A DNA stretch of 64,000 nucleotides from Alphaproteobacteria bacterium (GCA_020632755.1 JACKEY010000007.1:124001-188000), one strand, 5' to 3'. Numbered from the stretch's first letter, positions 17,631-29,951 are shown. Notes: generated from the letters alone by a model not told the origin. A program made the numbers and translations.

Positions 17631-19211
17631 ATGCTGCTCCCCCTCCTCCTCGCCTGCACCTCCTCCTCCCCCGACGTCGCCGCGCCCGCGGTGGACGTGC
17701 CCGAGGTGACGCCCGTGGGCTTCACCCTGGCGCTGTCGGGGAACCTGGACGGCGAGATCGAGCCCTGTGGTTGACCGAAGAATCCGCGGGGCGGTCTGTC
17801 CCGCAGAAACACGGTCATCTCGCAGCGCGCACCGGCCCTGGCGGCCGCGGGCAAGCCCCTGTTCGTCGTCGACGCCGGCGACACCGGGTGGAAGTCCGCG
17901 CGGCTGACCGAGCACGTCGCCGCCCAGCAGCGCGTGAAGCTCGACCTGCAGCTCGACGCCTTCTCGCTGGTCGGCATCGACGCCTGGACCCCGGGCGAGG
18001 GCGACCTGGCGCTGGGCATCGACGCCGTGCGCGACACGGTCGCTGCCCACGACATCCCCGCGGTGGCCGGCAACCTGGTCTGTGACGGGAAGGCCCCGTT
18101 CCCGGCCGCCCGCACGGTGACCCGCGGTGGCGTGACCGTGGGCTTCATCGGCGTGATCGACCCGACCCTGCTGGGGGACGGGCTGTCGGGCTGCACCGCG
18201 ACCGATCCCGTCCTGGCGGTGCGCACCGCGGTCTCCGAGCATCCTGGCGTGGTGCACTGGGTCCTGCTGCACCACGGCGACGAAGCCGACGACGCCGCGC
18301 TCGCCCGCGAGGTGCCCGCCATCGGGCTGGTGGTCAACGGGCACGCCCGCATCTCCCGGCCCGAGGCCCGGCCCCTGCCGGCCGGCGCGGTGGGGCTGGC
18401 GGCGGCCAGCCGTGGAAAGTCGGTGGGCATCGCCGACGTGACCTTCGTGCCGGGGGCGCAGCCCGGCGTGTACTCGGGCGGCGACGACGGGGCGCGCACG
18501 GCGTCGCAGCTGGAGCGCTACCGCAAGCGGCTGCAGACCGCCGACAAGGCCCTGGAGCAGGCCGCCGACGACGAAGCCCGGACCCGGGCCCAGCGGCAGG
18601 TCGACTTCTACGGCGAGCGGGTGAAGGCGCTGGAGGAGGAGCAGGCCGCCACCGAGGCGAGTGCGCTCGGCACCGGCGTCGGCCACCAGGTCGGCCTGGC
18701 CCACGTGCAGCTGGGCAAGGACATCGACGAGCACGCCCCGACCATGGCGAAGGTCGAGGCGGCCCTGGAGCGGATCTCGGCCCTCGAAGCCGCGCACGAG
18801 GCGCCGGCCACGCGGCCTGGGCTCGCCTACGTCGGCACCGACGCCTGCCTGGGCTGCCACGCCGACCAGCACGCCCAGTGGACCGCCACCCCCCACGCCC
18901 GGGCCTGGAACAGCCTGGTCGCCGAGCACCGCGAGCGTGATCGCGCCTGCTTCCAGTGCCACAGCACCGGGGCCTTCGACCCCGCCGGCCCCACGCACCC
19001 GATGCTGGTGACCGGGTCCCTGCAGGGGGTCGGCTGCGAGTCCTGCCACGGTGCCGGCAAGACCCACGTGGCCACGCAGGCCGCGGCCGACATCGTCCGC
19101 GACCCGCCCCAGGCGACCTGTGTGCAGTGCCACGACGGCGAGCAGGACGAGGGGCGCTTCGACTGGGACGCCTACCGACCCAAGGTCGTGCACGGAGCCA
19201 GCGGTGACTGA
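17631..19211 (+). CDS. Predicted selenoprotein: UshA-like tetraheme c-type cytochrome lipoprotein (in-frame UGA = Sec48)
   Basis: The frame from ATG 17631 to the stop at 19211 is open except for TGA at 17772-17774. On both sides the sequence reads as one protein: FTLALSGNLDGEIEPCG-U-PKNPRGGLSRR...VVDAGD, the metallophosphatase (UshA-like) core in which homologs have a PCGC motif; UGA replaces the second Cys. A bSECIS-type hairpin follows at the canonical distance. With Sec the product is 526 residues: short lipobox signal (LLLAC, C9), UshA-like domain (about 30-290), coiled coil (about 290-345), and four c-type heme sites CxxCH at 406, 440, 469 and 497. This layout resembles the family named '(seleno)protein ExtKL' in Geobacter. 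It should act in the periplasm or on a membrane surface in electron transfer or thiol redox. A standard caller would begin it wrongly at 17934. Confidence 0.85.
17772..17774 (+). other. In-frame UGA, predicted selenocysteine codon
   Basis: TGA at codon 48 of the UshA-like cytochrome, in the context Pro-Cys-Gly-UGA-Pro. The flanking frame is unchanged on both sides, so this is a single codon replacement and not an indel. Confidence 0.82.
17786..17804 (+). promoter_or_regulatory. bSECIS element
   Basis: A 7-bp stem (GCGGGGC 17786-17792 with GTCCCGC 17798-17804, one G-U pair) is capped by the loop GGTCT. The GG begins after an 18-nt spacer from the UGA, inside the 16-37 nt window of bacterial SECIS elements and matching the spacing and GGUCU loop core of E. 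coli fdhF. This is the SelB-binding hairpin that recodes UGA. Confidence 0.8.
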
Positions 19212-19731
19212 GCCGTCCGGAAGCGGGCCGCTGCGGCCCCTGAGCGCCGAGGAGCAGGCCCTGGTCGACCGGGCCCGCGAGACCTGCCGCGTGCTCTACG
19301 AAGGCGCCGTAGTGCCGCACCGGTCCTGCGGCATCGCGCTGGCCGAGACCTTCTGCCTGGCGACGTCGCCCTACCAGAGCCTGCGCCGCGGCGGCATCAC
19401 CGGGCGGGGCGAGTGCGGCACCGTGGTCGCCGGACGACTGATCCTGGGTCAGCTGCTGGGCGATCCGGACCCCACCGGGGCGGTGACCCCGGCGCTGGCG
19501 GCGGCTGCCGAGACCTACGAGCAGCTGTGGCGGGACCGGCTGGATCGGGGCGCCGCACCCGGCGACAGCGTCGTGTGCAACGTGCTGACCGGCCAGTTCG
19601 CCGAGTTCCGCTCGGCCCCGCGTCACGCCTTCTGCACGATGCTCGCCACCGACGTGGCCGGCGTGGTCTGCGAGGTCCTGCTGCGGCACGGGCACGTGCC
19701 CGACGTCGCGCCCCTGCCCTCGGCGGAGTAG
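19204..19731 (+). CDS. Cys-rich protein resembling the C_GCAxxG_C_C redox family
   Basis: 175 residues from GTG 19204, overlapping the selenoprotein stop by eight bases. Cysteines at 28, 42, 51 and 71 are arranged as SCG-IALAETFC and GGITGRGECG-VVAGRLILGQLLGD, similar to the C_GCAxxG_C_C family of small putative redox proteins; further Cys follow near the C-terminus. No signal peptide is visible, so it is probably cytoplasmic. Tight coupling to a predicted selenocytochrome suggests a related redox or maturation role, which is inference. Confidence 0.6.
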   Translation: MTEPSGSGPLRPLSAEEQALVDRARETCRVLYEGAVVPHRSCGIALAETFCLATSPYQSLRRGGITGRGECGTVVAGRLILGQLLGDPDPTGAVTPALAAAAETYEQLWRDRLDRGAAPGDSVVCNVLTGQFAEFRSAPRHAFCTMLATDVAGVVCEVLLRHGHVPDVAPLPSAE

Positions 19732-19740
19732 GCGTCCGGC

Positions 19741-20757
19741 ATGTACGTGCTGGGCATCGAGACCTCCTGCGACGAGACCGCGGCCGCGGTCGTCGGACCG
19801 TCCCCCGACGGCGCGGGCAGCGTGGTCCTCGCCGACGTGATCCACAGCCAGGAGGTGCACGCCGAGTACGGCGGTGTCGTGCCCGAGCTGGCCAGCCGCT
19901 CCCACGCCGAGAAGGTGGTGGTCACCACCCGTGCCGCCCTGGCCCGGGCCGGCATCGAGCGCCCCGATGTGGTCGCCGCGACCGCGGGCCCCGGCCTGCT
20001 GGGGGCCGTGCTGGTCGGCCTCTGCTACGGCAAGTCGCTCTCGGCCGGGTTCGGCGTGCCCTTCGTGGGCGTCAACCACCTCGAGGGCCACCTGCTGAGC
20101 CCGCTGCTCGAGCCGGACGCGCCGGCCTGGCCCTTCCTGGCGCTGGTCGTCAGCGGCGGGCACACGACCCTGTACCTGGCGCGGGCGCTCGGGGACTACG
20201 AGGTGCTCGCCAGCACGGTCGACGATGCCGCCGGCGAGGCCTACGACAAGGTCTCGCGCATGCTGGGCGAGGGCTACCCGGGGGGCCCGATCCTCGACCG
20301 CATGGCCGTGGGTGGCGACCCGACGGCCCGCGAGCTGCCGCGGCCGGTGGTGCGGGACCGGGACAGCCGCGCGCCGACCCTGGACTGGTCCTTCTCGGGC
20401 CTGAAGACGGCGGTGCGCCAGTGGCTCGAAGCCGACCGCGTGGTCAGCGGGGCCGACGTGGCCCGCTGCTTCCAGGATGCAGTGGTGGACGTGCTCGTCG
20501 ACCGGGTGCTGCGCGCGGCGGACGCCACCGGGGTCCGCGCCCTGGCCGTGTCCGGAGGGGTGGCGGCGAACAGTGCCCTGCGGGCCCGGCTGCTCGACCT
20601 GCACGAAGCCGGGCGGCTTCGGGTGACCCTGCCGCCGCGGTCCCGCTGCACCGACAACGGCGCGATGATCGCCCACGCCGGCCGGCTGCACGCCCTGGCG
20701 GGGCACCTGGACCCGCTGGACCTGGGCGCGCGCGCACAGTGGACGCCGGGCACGTGA
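19741..20757 (+). CDS. tsaD: tRNA N6-threonylcarbamoyladenosine synthase subunit TsaD
   Basis: 338 residues with the ASKHA/Kae1 signature: 'VLGIETSCDETAAAVV' start, LASRSHAEK (metal-binding His region), 'VGVNHLEGHLLSPL' and 'AVSGGVAANSALR', and 'PRSRCTDNGAMIA' near the end. TsaD transfers the threonylcarbamoyl group to A37 of ANN-reading tRNAs with TsaB/TsaE. ATG 19741 follows the previous stop by nine bases, and its own stop overlaps rsmA (GTGA). Length is normal for the family. Confidence 0.95.
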   Translation: MYVLGIETSCDETAAAVVGPSPDGAGSVVLADVIHSQEVHAEYGGVVPELASRSHAEKVVVTTRAALARAGIERPDVVAATAGPGLLGAVLVGLCYGKSLSAGFGVPFVGVNHLEGHLLSPLLEPDAPAWPFLALVVSGGHTTLYLARALGDYEVLASTVDDAAGEAYDKVSRMLGEGYPGGPILDRMAVGGDPTARELPRPVVRDRDSRAPTLDWSFSGLKTAVRQWLEADRVVSGADVARCFQDAVVDVLVDRVLRAADATGVRALAVSGGVAANSALRARLLDLHEAGRLRVTLPPRSRCTDNGAMIAHAGRLHALAGHLDPLDLGARAQWTPGT

Positions 20758-21638
20758 GCGACCGCCTGCCTCCCGGCGATCCGAACCGTGGTGATCTGCT
20801 CGCGGCCGGCGCCAGCGCGGTGGTCCGCGCCTACCTGGACCAGGCCGCCCACGGGCACGCCCGCAAGCGCTTCGGACAGCACTTCCTGGTCAGCGACAGC
20901 GTCCTGGACCGCATCGTCGCCGCGGCGGGGGTAGGGGAGGGGACCCCCGTTCTGGAGATCGGCCCGGGCCCTGGCGCCCTGACGGCAGCCCTGCTCCGAG
21001 CCGGCGCGGCGGTGACCGCCGTCGAGCTCGATCGCGACTGCGTCGACTGGCTCACTCGCGCCTTTCCCCGGTCGGGGGAGGACGGCTCCGCCTTCCCGGC
21101 CGCCGGCGAGCTCCGGCTGGTCTCCGGGGACGCGGCTGCGCTCGACCTGGCGCCCCTGCTGGCGCCCGGGACCGTGCACGCCAGCAACCTGCCGTACAAC
21201 GTCGGCACCCGCATCCTGATGCGGCTGCTCGGCGAGCCGACCGTCGTGCGCCACGTCGTGATGCTCCAGCGGGAGGTCGCCGAGCGGCTCTGGGCCCCGG
21301 TGGGGGACCGCAAGCGGGGCTCCCTGTCGGCGGCGGTCCAGGCCCGGGCCGAGGTGTCGCGCGTCTGCCGGGTGCCCCCCGGCAGCTTCCGGCCGCCCCC
21401 GAAGGTGGACAGCGCGGTGGCCTTGCTCGAGCCCAGGGGGCGCGCGCTCCCCGACGGGCTGGACGCCCTGCTCAAGGAGGCGTTCGGCGCCCCACGGAAG
21501 ACCGTTCGCAACAACCTGCGCGGGCGGTTCGGCGAGCGCCTCGACGATGTGCTGCGACAGGCCGGGGTCGACCCGACCGGGCGCCCCGCGGCGGTGCCGA
21601 CCGACGCGTGGATCGCCCTGGCGGACCTCGCCTCCTGA
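20754..21638 (+). CDS. rsmA: 16S rRNA (adenine1518/1519-N6)-dimethyltransferase RsmA
   Basis: 294 residues. KRFGQHFLVSDSVLDRIV, the SAM motif LEIGPGPGALT, the 'NLPYNVGTRIL' catalytic motif and the helical C-terminal domain with 'PRKTVRNNLRG' mark RsmA/KsgA. It dimethylates two adjacent adenines near the 3' end of 16S rRNA. GTG start overlaps the tsaD stop. An N-terminal extension of about 35 residues precedes the usual start. It is the last gene of the unit that begins at 12940. Confidence 0.93.
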   Translation: MSDRLPPGDPNRGDLLAAGASAVVRAYLDQAAHGHARKRFGQHFLVSDSVLDRIVAAAGVGEGTPVLEIGPGPGALTAALLRAGAAVTAVELDRDCVDWLTRAFPRSGEDGSAFPAAGELRLVSGDAAALDLAPLLAPGTVHASNLPYNVGTRILMRLLGEPTVVRHVVMLQREVAERLWAPVGDRKRGSLSAAVQARAEVSRVCRVPPGSFRPPPKVDSAVALLEPRGRALPDGLDALLKEAFGAPRKTVRNNLRGRFGERLDDVLRQAGVDPTGRPAAVPTDAWIALADLAS

Positions 21639-21761
21639 GGCTTGCGACCGGCCCTTCCGTGGACGGTCGCCAATGCCACCGGTTACCGCCGACCGTCGTG
21701 GCATGCTGCTCGGGCGCACCGAGCGTGCCTCACCCCTTCCTCCCCCAGAGCGGAGTCGAAC

Positions 21762-22529
21762 ATGCGCATCACCTCCTGCGGCATGACCGACGTCGGCGTG
21801 AAGCGCACGAACAACGAGGACAACTACCTCATCAACGAGGAGCTGAACCTCTACGTCGTGTGCGACGGCATGGGCGGGCACGTGGGCGGCGAGTTCGCCA
21901 GCGCGATCGCGGTCAACACGGTGGAAGAGGTGCTCACCAGCATGGAGCTGCGCCCCACCGAGCTGGGCGTCGACGCCGAAGAGGATGGCCCGGTCGAGGT
22001 CACCCGCGAGAAGCTCCGCTACGCCATCCGGCTGGCCGGCAAGCGCATCTTCCAGAAGGCCCAGGAAGAGCCCGAGTACAAGGGCATGGGCACGACCTGC
22101 CTGGCCCTGCTCGTCGACGCCGGCAACGCCTTCATCGCCCACGTCGGTGACTCCCGCGGCTACGTCGTGCGCGAGGGCCGCATCGAGCAGCTGACCGAAG
22201 ACCACAGCCTGGTCAACCAGCACATCAAGGCCGGCCTGCTGACCCCCGAACAGGCCAAGACCCACAAGCTCAAGAACATCATCACGCGCTCCCTCGGCTA
22301 CATGGAGGACGTGGAGATCGACATCCAGGTCCGCGCCATCCGCCGCGGGGACCGGTTCGTGCTGTGCAGCGACGGGCTCTCCAACCTGGTCGAGACCGCC
22401 GAGATCGGCGAGTCCGTGCTGGACTACGGCCCGCAGGAAGCCAGCCGCCGCCTGATCGAGTCGGCCTGCGAGCGCGGTGGCGACGACAACATCACCGTCG
22501 TCGTGGCCCGCGTGGACGAGGTGCCGTGA
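21762..22529 (+). CDS. PP2C-family (Stp1-like) serine/threonine phosphatase
   Basis: 255 residues. Metal-binding motifs 'RTNNEDNY', CDGMGGH, 'HVGDSRGYV', 'CSDGLSNLV' and 'GGDDNITVVVARV' are all present, so the Mn/Mg-dependent phosphatase should be active on phospho-Ser/Thr proteins. ATG 21762 has GGAG upstream. Its stop overlaps the GTG of the following Pro-rich/M23 gene (GTGA), coupling it to a cell-wall peptidase. No partner Ser/Thr kinase is in the window. An acidic insertion (about 65-80) is unremarkable. Confidence 0.93.
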   Translation: MRITSCGMTDVGVKRTNNEDNYLINEELNLYVVCDGMGGHVGGEFASAIAVNTVEEVLTSMELRPTELGVDAEEDGPVEVTREKLRYAIRLAGKRIFQKAQEEPEYKGMGTTCLALLVDAGNAFIAHVGDSRGYVVREGRIEQLTEDHSLVNQHIKAGLLTPEQAKTHKLKNIITRSLGYMEDVEIDIQVRAIRRGDRFVLCSDGLSNLVETAEIGESVLDYGPQEASRRLIESACERGGDDNITVVVARVDEVP

Positions 22530-23139
22530 AGCGGGCCCTCCGGCTGCCCCTGCGCCGACGCACCGGCGCGGCCGCGGCGGTCGAGCGGACCTCCGCGGCC
22601 CGGACGCGCGGGCGCGGCCCGGCGCTGACCCCTCCGACGGCCGTGGCCCCGACCGCACCGACCCCGGAGACCGCGGCGCCCGCCCCGGCGCCGACCGATC
22701 CTCCGGAGGCCCCCACTCCGGCGACTCCGTCGGCGCGTCCGGCCTCGCCGCAGGCCGCAGGCCTGTTCGCCCCCGTCGACCTCGCCGCCCTCCTCGACGC
22801 CCCCGAGCCCAGCGGCCTGCAGCCCATCCAGGGCCCTCCCCCGGTTCGCCGCCCGCCCCCGGCCGCTCCCCCGGAGCCCTTCGCCACCGACGCCGGCCCC
22901 ACCCCCGACGCAGACCCGGCCGCCGACGCCCCCCGAGCCCGCCCCCTCCGAGCCCCACCCTCCCGGAGTCCGAAGCCCGCAGCCCGGAGCCTGCAGCAGC
23001 CCCCGAGCCGAGCCCCCCTGGAGCCCGCCCTCCTCCTCCGGACCCCACCGCCTCCGACGCCACCCCGCCACCCCCGGAGCCCGAAGCCTGCAGCCCGGAG
23101 CCCGCCCTCCTCCCCCGGACCCCACCGCCCCCGACGCCG
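22526..23139 (+). pseudogene. Pro/Ala-rich N-terminal segment of the M23 protein, frame disrupted
   Basis: GTG 22526 overlaps the PP2C stop and opens with basic residues (VKRALRLPLRRR). The natural-looking sequence (Pro/Ala-rich, then AGLFAPVDLAALLDAPEPSGLQ) runs in this frame to about 22930. After that the plausible Pro/Glu-rich reading appears in a second frame (PPEPAPSEP, then PESEARSPEPAAAPEP) and finally in the frame of the M23 domain. Short C-runs (C6 at about 22929) and the C13 tract are the likely shift points. There are near-duplicate segments starting at about 22973 and 23084. Either one or more indels (assembly error, real mutation, or phase variation) break the gene, or the tail is translated separately. 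Confidence 0.5.
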
Positions 23140-23152
23140 CCCCCCCCCCCCC
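23140..23152 (+). repeat. Homopolymer tract of 13 C
   Basis: The longest single-base run noticed in the window. It lies exactly where the reading changes into the frame of the M23 peptidase. Such runs slip in replication and are a common source of assembly error. Confidence 0.97.
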
Positions 23153-24236
23153 ACCCCCGACCCCCGGCGGCTTCGTCCAGCAGCCCATCGAGCCGCTCTC
23201 CCCGAGCGAGCCCCTGCACGACGACGTCGCCGGCCGCCGGTACACGCTGTTCGTCGTGCCTGCCGACGGGCGCGGCCCGCTGCGCCAGGTCGAGCTGTCC
23301 CTCGGCCAGGTGCGCATGGCGATGACCGCGCTGAGCGCGGTCGCCCTGCTCGCGGTGCTCGGCACCATCGCCCTGCTGGTCGCGGTGCCCGCGTCGCGCT
23401 CCAGGGCCGATCTGCTCGAAGAGAACATCGCCCTGCGGGCCCGGATGCAGGACGTGGAGCGAAAGCTCTCCGACGTCGACAGCGAGCTCAGGCGGCTGCG
23501 GCTGTACAACACCCAGCTCGAGGAGCTGCCCCTGGACGGCATCCCGGGCTTCGGCCCGCTGTCCCAGGAGGAAGCGGGCAAGCTCTTGTGGACCGGCCGC
23601 ATCGACGCCCGCGACCTGGTCGGCCCCCCGGGCGACGGCCCCCTGGCCGACTGGCAGCCCGGCATGCCGATGGACGAGCCCCCCGGCGACGAGGTCGCAC
23701 CGCGCGATCTCAGCGAGGCCGAGGTGCGGGCGCTCGAGCTGTCCCAGCGCGCCGATCGGCTGCTCGAAGGCGTGCGCCTGGTCGAGCCCCAGGCCGGCGA
23801 GCTGGTCGAGACCGCCCAGGAGTGGCGCTGGCGCCAGGATGCCCGCCCGAGCCTGGTCCCCGTCCCCGACGGCCGGTTCACCAGCAGCTTCGGCTGGCGG
23901 CGGGCGCCGTTCAGCAACCGCTGGAAGTTCCACACGGGCATCGACCTGGCCGCGCCGCGGGGCACGCCGATCTACGCAGCGGGCGCCGGCATCGTCGAGC
24001 GGGCCGAGTGGCAGGGCGGCTACGGCAAGTTCATCGTCATCGACCACGGCGAAGGCGTCGTGAGCCGCTACGCCCACAACTCCCGCGTCTTCGTGCGCCC
24101 CGGCGACCACATCGAGCGCGGGCAGCTCATCTCCCAGGTCGGCACCACCGGCCACGTGACCGGGCCGCACCTGCACTTCGAGGTCTACGTCGACGGCGTG
24201 CCGGTCGATCCCGAAGACTTCGTCGACGTCCGATAG
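23142..24236 (+). CDS. M23 (LytM-type) metallopeptidase, membrane anchored
   Basis: In this frame the sequence reads from the C tract through PGGFVQQPIEPLSPS and RRYTLFVVPADGRG into a membrane helix (about 60-85 residues in), a heptad-rich coiled coil (LLEENIALRARMQDVERKL), and the LytM domain with FHTGIDLAAPRG (Zn-binding H, D) and GPHLHFEV (Zn-binding H). The peptidase cleaves peptide cross-links in peptidoglycan or acts as an amidase activator if degenerate; here all Zn ligands are present. The first start codon in frame is GTG 23256, which would cut off the conserved 'RRYTLFVV', so the true N-terminus lies upstream across a frame break. The 191-nt gap to secA holds no gene. Confidence 0.8.
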   Translation, partial: PPPPPPTPGGFVQQPIEPLSPSEPLHDDVAGRRYTLFVVPADGRGPLRQVELSLGQVRMAMTALSAVALLAVLGTIALLVAVPASRSRADLLEENIALRARMQDVERKLSDVDSELRRLRLYNTQLEELPLDGIPGFGPLSQEEAGKLLWTGRIDARDLVGPPGDGPLADWQPGMPMDEPPGDEVAPRDLSEAEVRALELSQRADRLLEGVRLVEPQAGELVETAQEWRWRQDARPSLVPVPDGRFTSSFGWRRAPFSNRWKFHTGIDLAAPRGTPIYAAGAGIVERAEWQGGYGKFIVIDHGEGVVSRYAHNSRVFVRPGDHIERGQLISQVGTTGHVTGPHLHFEVYVDGVPVDPEDFVDVR

Positions 24237-24427
24237 GGCGGCGGACGCTCGCTTCGGGATGCCGAGTCGGGCGTCGGGGGATACCCGTCTGCCCCCGGCC
24301 TCTCGCGAGTGGACTGCACCCGGCCTGTTCCCCACGGGGACGCCGACCAGATGCAGCCCCGACACGGTTCCCCCCTTGACCGTGGCCGCGTCGCGAGCAG
24401 GTTGCCCGAATCCACGGAGTCCGCCCC

Positions 24428-27316
<2,889 letters not shown>

Positions 27317-27323
27317 TCGAGGC

Positions 27324-27343
27324 CTCCGGGCACTCGCCCGGAG
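27324..27343 (+). terminator. Terminator-like hairpin after secA
   Basis: Perfect 8-bp stem CTCCGGGC/GCCCGGAG with the loop ACTC, eight bases after the secA stop. No T-tract follows, as is common here. It probably separates secA from rpsB. Confidence 0.55.
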
Positions 27344-27568
27344 CCCGTCCCGTGCCCGCCGGCGCGGCTTGCCCATCGGGCCGCCGCGGATTACCCGGCG
27401 GCTGCCTGTGCGGGGATCTCCCCCGTGCAGAGCTCCACGCCGGAGCACCCCGTTCCCCCGGTGGTGCCGCGACGCCGTGCCAGTGCGCACGTCGACCGCG
27501 GTCGGAGGACGGTCCGGCGGTCGCCCAACCCGAACCGGGACCCGCACAAGGGTCTGCCTGGAGCCACC

Positions 27569-28375
27569 ATGTCCAACGTCTCCCTCCGAGACCTCCTCGA
27601 GGCCGGCGTCCACTTCGGTCACCAGACCCGTCTGTGGAACCCCAAGATGAAGCCGTACATCTACGGCGAGAAGAACGGGGTCCACATCATCGACCTGCAG
27701 AAGACGGCGCGTCACCTCGTGAACGCGACCCGTCACGTCAGCACCGAGGTCGCCAAGGGCCGCACGATCCTGTTCGTCGGCACCAAGCGCGCCGCCCGTG
27801 AGGTGGTCGAAGAAGAGGCCGCTCGCTGCGGCATGTACTTCGTCAACAACCGCTGGCTGGGCGGCACCCTGACGAACTTCGGCACCGTCAAGAAGTCCAT
27901 CGAGCGCCTCGTCGCCCTCGAGAAGGCCCGCGACGAAGGCCGCTTCGAGCTCCTCACCAAGAAGGAAGCCCTCGAGCTGACCCGCAAGATCGAGAAGATG
28001 GACCGCTCCCTGGGCGGCATCAAGGAGATGCGCAGCCTGCCGGGCATGATGTTCGTCATCGACCCCAAGCGCGAGCACATCGCCATCCGCGAAGCCCGCC
28101 GCCTGGGCATCCCGGTCGTCGCCCTGTGTGACACCAACTGCGATCCCGACGGCATCAGCCACGTCATCCCCGGCAACGACGACGCCCTGAAGAGCATCCG
28201 GCTGTTCACCGGCGCCATCGCCGACGCCGTGATGGACGGCGCCCACACCGGCCGCAGTGGCGCCGGTGCCGGCGTGGTCGCCCCGAGCGACGACGACCTG
28301 GGCGATGTCGAGGTCTACGTCCGGGCTGCCGCCGACGACGATGGCGACGACTTCGAGGAAGAAGAAGAGGCCTGA
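27569..28375 (+). CDS. rpsB: 30S ribosomal protein S2
   Basis: 268 residues with the S2 hallmarks: LLEAGVHFGHQTRLWNPKM, 'RWLGGTLTNF', 'DPKREHIAIREARRLGIPVVAL'. An acidic tail (DDDGDDFEEEEEA) extends past the usual end. ATG 27569 was chosen because the protein starts MSNVSLRDLLEAGVHFG, as in homologs; the frame is open further upstream but there reads as Pro/Arg-rich shadow. The 252-nt leader may hold an S2-binding regulatory structure, but I could not identify one with confidence. Confidence 0.97.
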   Translation: MSNVSLRDLLEAGVHFGHQTRLWNPKMKPYIYGEKNGVHIIDLQKTARHLVNATRHVSTEVAKGRTILFVGTKRAAREVVEEEAARCGMYFVNNRWLGGTLTNFGTVKKSIERLVALEKARDEGRFELLTKKEALELTRKIEKMDRSLGGIKEMRSLPGMMFVIDPKREHIAIREARRLGIPVVALCDTNCDPDGISHVIPGNDDALKSIRLFTGAIADAVMDGAHTGRSGAGAGVVAPSDDDLGDVEVYVRAAADDDGDDFEEEEEA

Positions 28376-28519
28376 GGCCCTTTCCCGGCCTCCCGCACGG
28401 CGGGGGGCCGGTCCCCCATCCGAAGTCTCCTGCTCCCTGCCGCTGCAGGGCCGCGGGAGCCGTGTTTCCCGGGGCGGCTGCGCCCCCTCTCCGATCCGCG
28501 GGATCGACTGGAGACCCCC

Positions 28520-29167
<648 letters not shown>

Positions 29168-29191
29168 TCCGGTCCTCCGGTTCCGACCGTC

Positions 29192-29223
29192 GGGCGCCCT
29201 CCCCACGCCGGGGACGGGCGCCC
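29192..29223 (+). terminator. Strong hairpin after tsf
   Basis: GGGCGCCC-TCCCC (29192-29204) pairs with GGGGA-GGGCGCCC (29210-29223) with one bulged base and a 5-nt loop. It starts 25 nt after the tsf stop and probably ends the rpsB-tsf transcript before frr. Confidence 0.65.
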
Positions 29224-29387
29224 GCGTCGTCTCGGGGGCCGGGTTCGAGGGACCCCGCGGGGCGGGGGTGCGCCGTGTGGCCATGCGCGATCTCGTCGTG
29301 GGCGTCGCGCTCGCTGCCCCTCGCGGGCCGCACGGATTAGGCTGCCCCGAACCCACCCCCCGATCCCACCGCGAGCGGAGACCGACG

Positions 29388-29951
29388 ATGAGTGCCGAGT
29401 ACCTGCAGTCCATGGGCGACGACTTCAAGAAGGTCATCGCCGGCTTCGAGAAGGAACTGACGACGGTGCGCACCGGTCGGGCCACCCCCCAGCTGCTCGA
29501 CTCGGTCAGCGTGCACGTGGCCAGCTACGGCTCGGCCATGCCGCTCAACCAGCTCGGCAGCATCAGCGCCCCGGACGCCCGGATGCTGGTCATCAACCCC
29601 TGGGACAAGGGCACCATCCCCGACATCGAGAAGGGCATCATCGGCTCCGGGCTGGGCCTGAACCCCAGCAACGACGGGCAGATCGTGCGCGTCCCGATCC
29701 CGGCCCTGACCGGTGAGCGGCGCCAGGAGCTGGTCCGCGCCGTCAAGAAGATGGCCGAGGACGCGCGCATCCGCGCTCGGCACGTGCGGCGCGAGTACAA
29801 CGATCTCTTCAAGGAGCTCGAGACCGAGAAGGAGATCAGCCAGGACGATCTGGACCGCTTCCTCAAGAAGATCCAGGAGTCGACCGACGGCTGCGTGACC
29901 CGGATCGACGAGCTCAGCGCCGCAAAGGAACAGGAAGTCCTGGAGGTCTGA
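29388..29951 (+). CDS. frr: Ribosome recycling factor
   Basis: 187 residues. The three-helix-bundle RRF signature is clear: 'TVRTGRATPQLLDSV', 'NPWDKGTIPDIEKGI', 'PALTGERRQELV...KMAEDARIRARHVRRE', and the C-terminal helix. It dissociates post-termination ribosomes with EF-G. GGAG lies upstream of ATG 29388. Its stop is fused with the uppS start (TGATG). The 220-nt gap upstream holds the tsf terminator and no pyrH. Confidence 0.97.
   Translation: MSAEYLQSMGDDFKKVIAGFEKELTTVRTGRATPQLLDSVSVHVASYGSAMPLNQLGSISAPDARMLVINPWDKGTIPDIEKGIIGSGLGLNPSNDGQIVRVPIPALTGERRQELVRAVKKMAEDARIRARHVRREYNDLFKELETEKEISQDDLDRFLKKIQESTDGCVTRIDELSAAKEQEVLEV

Noticed and set aside
17771..18085. The UGA at 17772 as a true stop or a frameshifted pseudogene
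   Set aside because: The same frame codes well on both sides, the flanking motif has a Cys position at the UGA, and a SECIS-like hairpin sits at the right distance.
22477..23325. Frame-1 ORF in the Pro-rich region as a separate gene
   Set aside because: Only its central Pro/Glu-rich piece looks natural; both ends are Arg/Ser-rich shadow, so it is better seen as a fragment of one broken gene.
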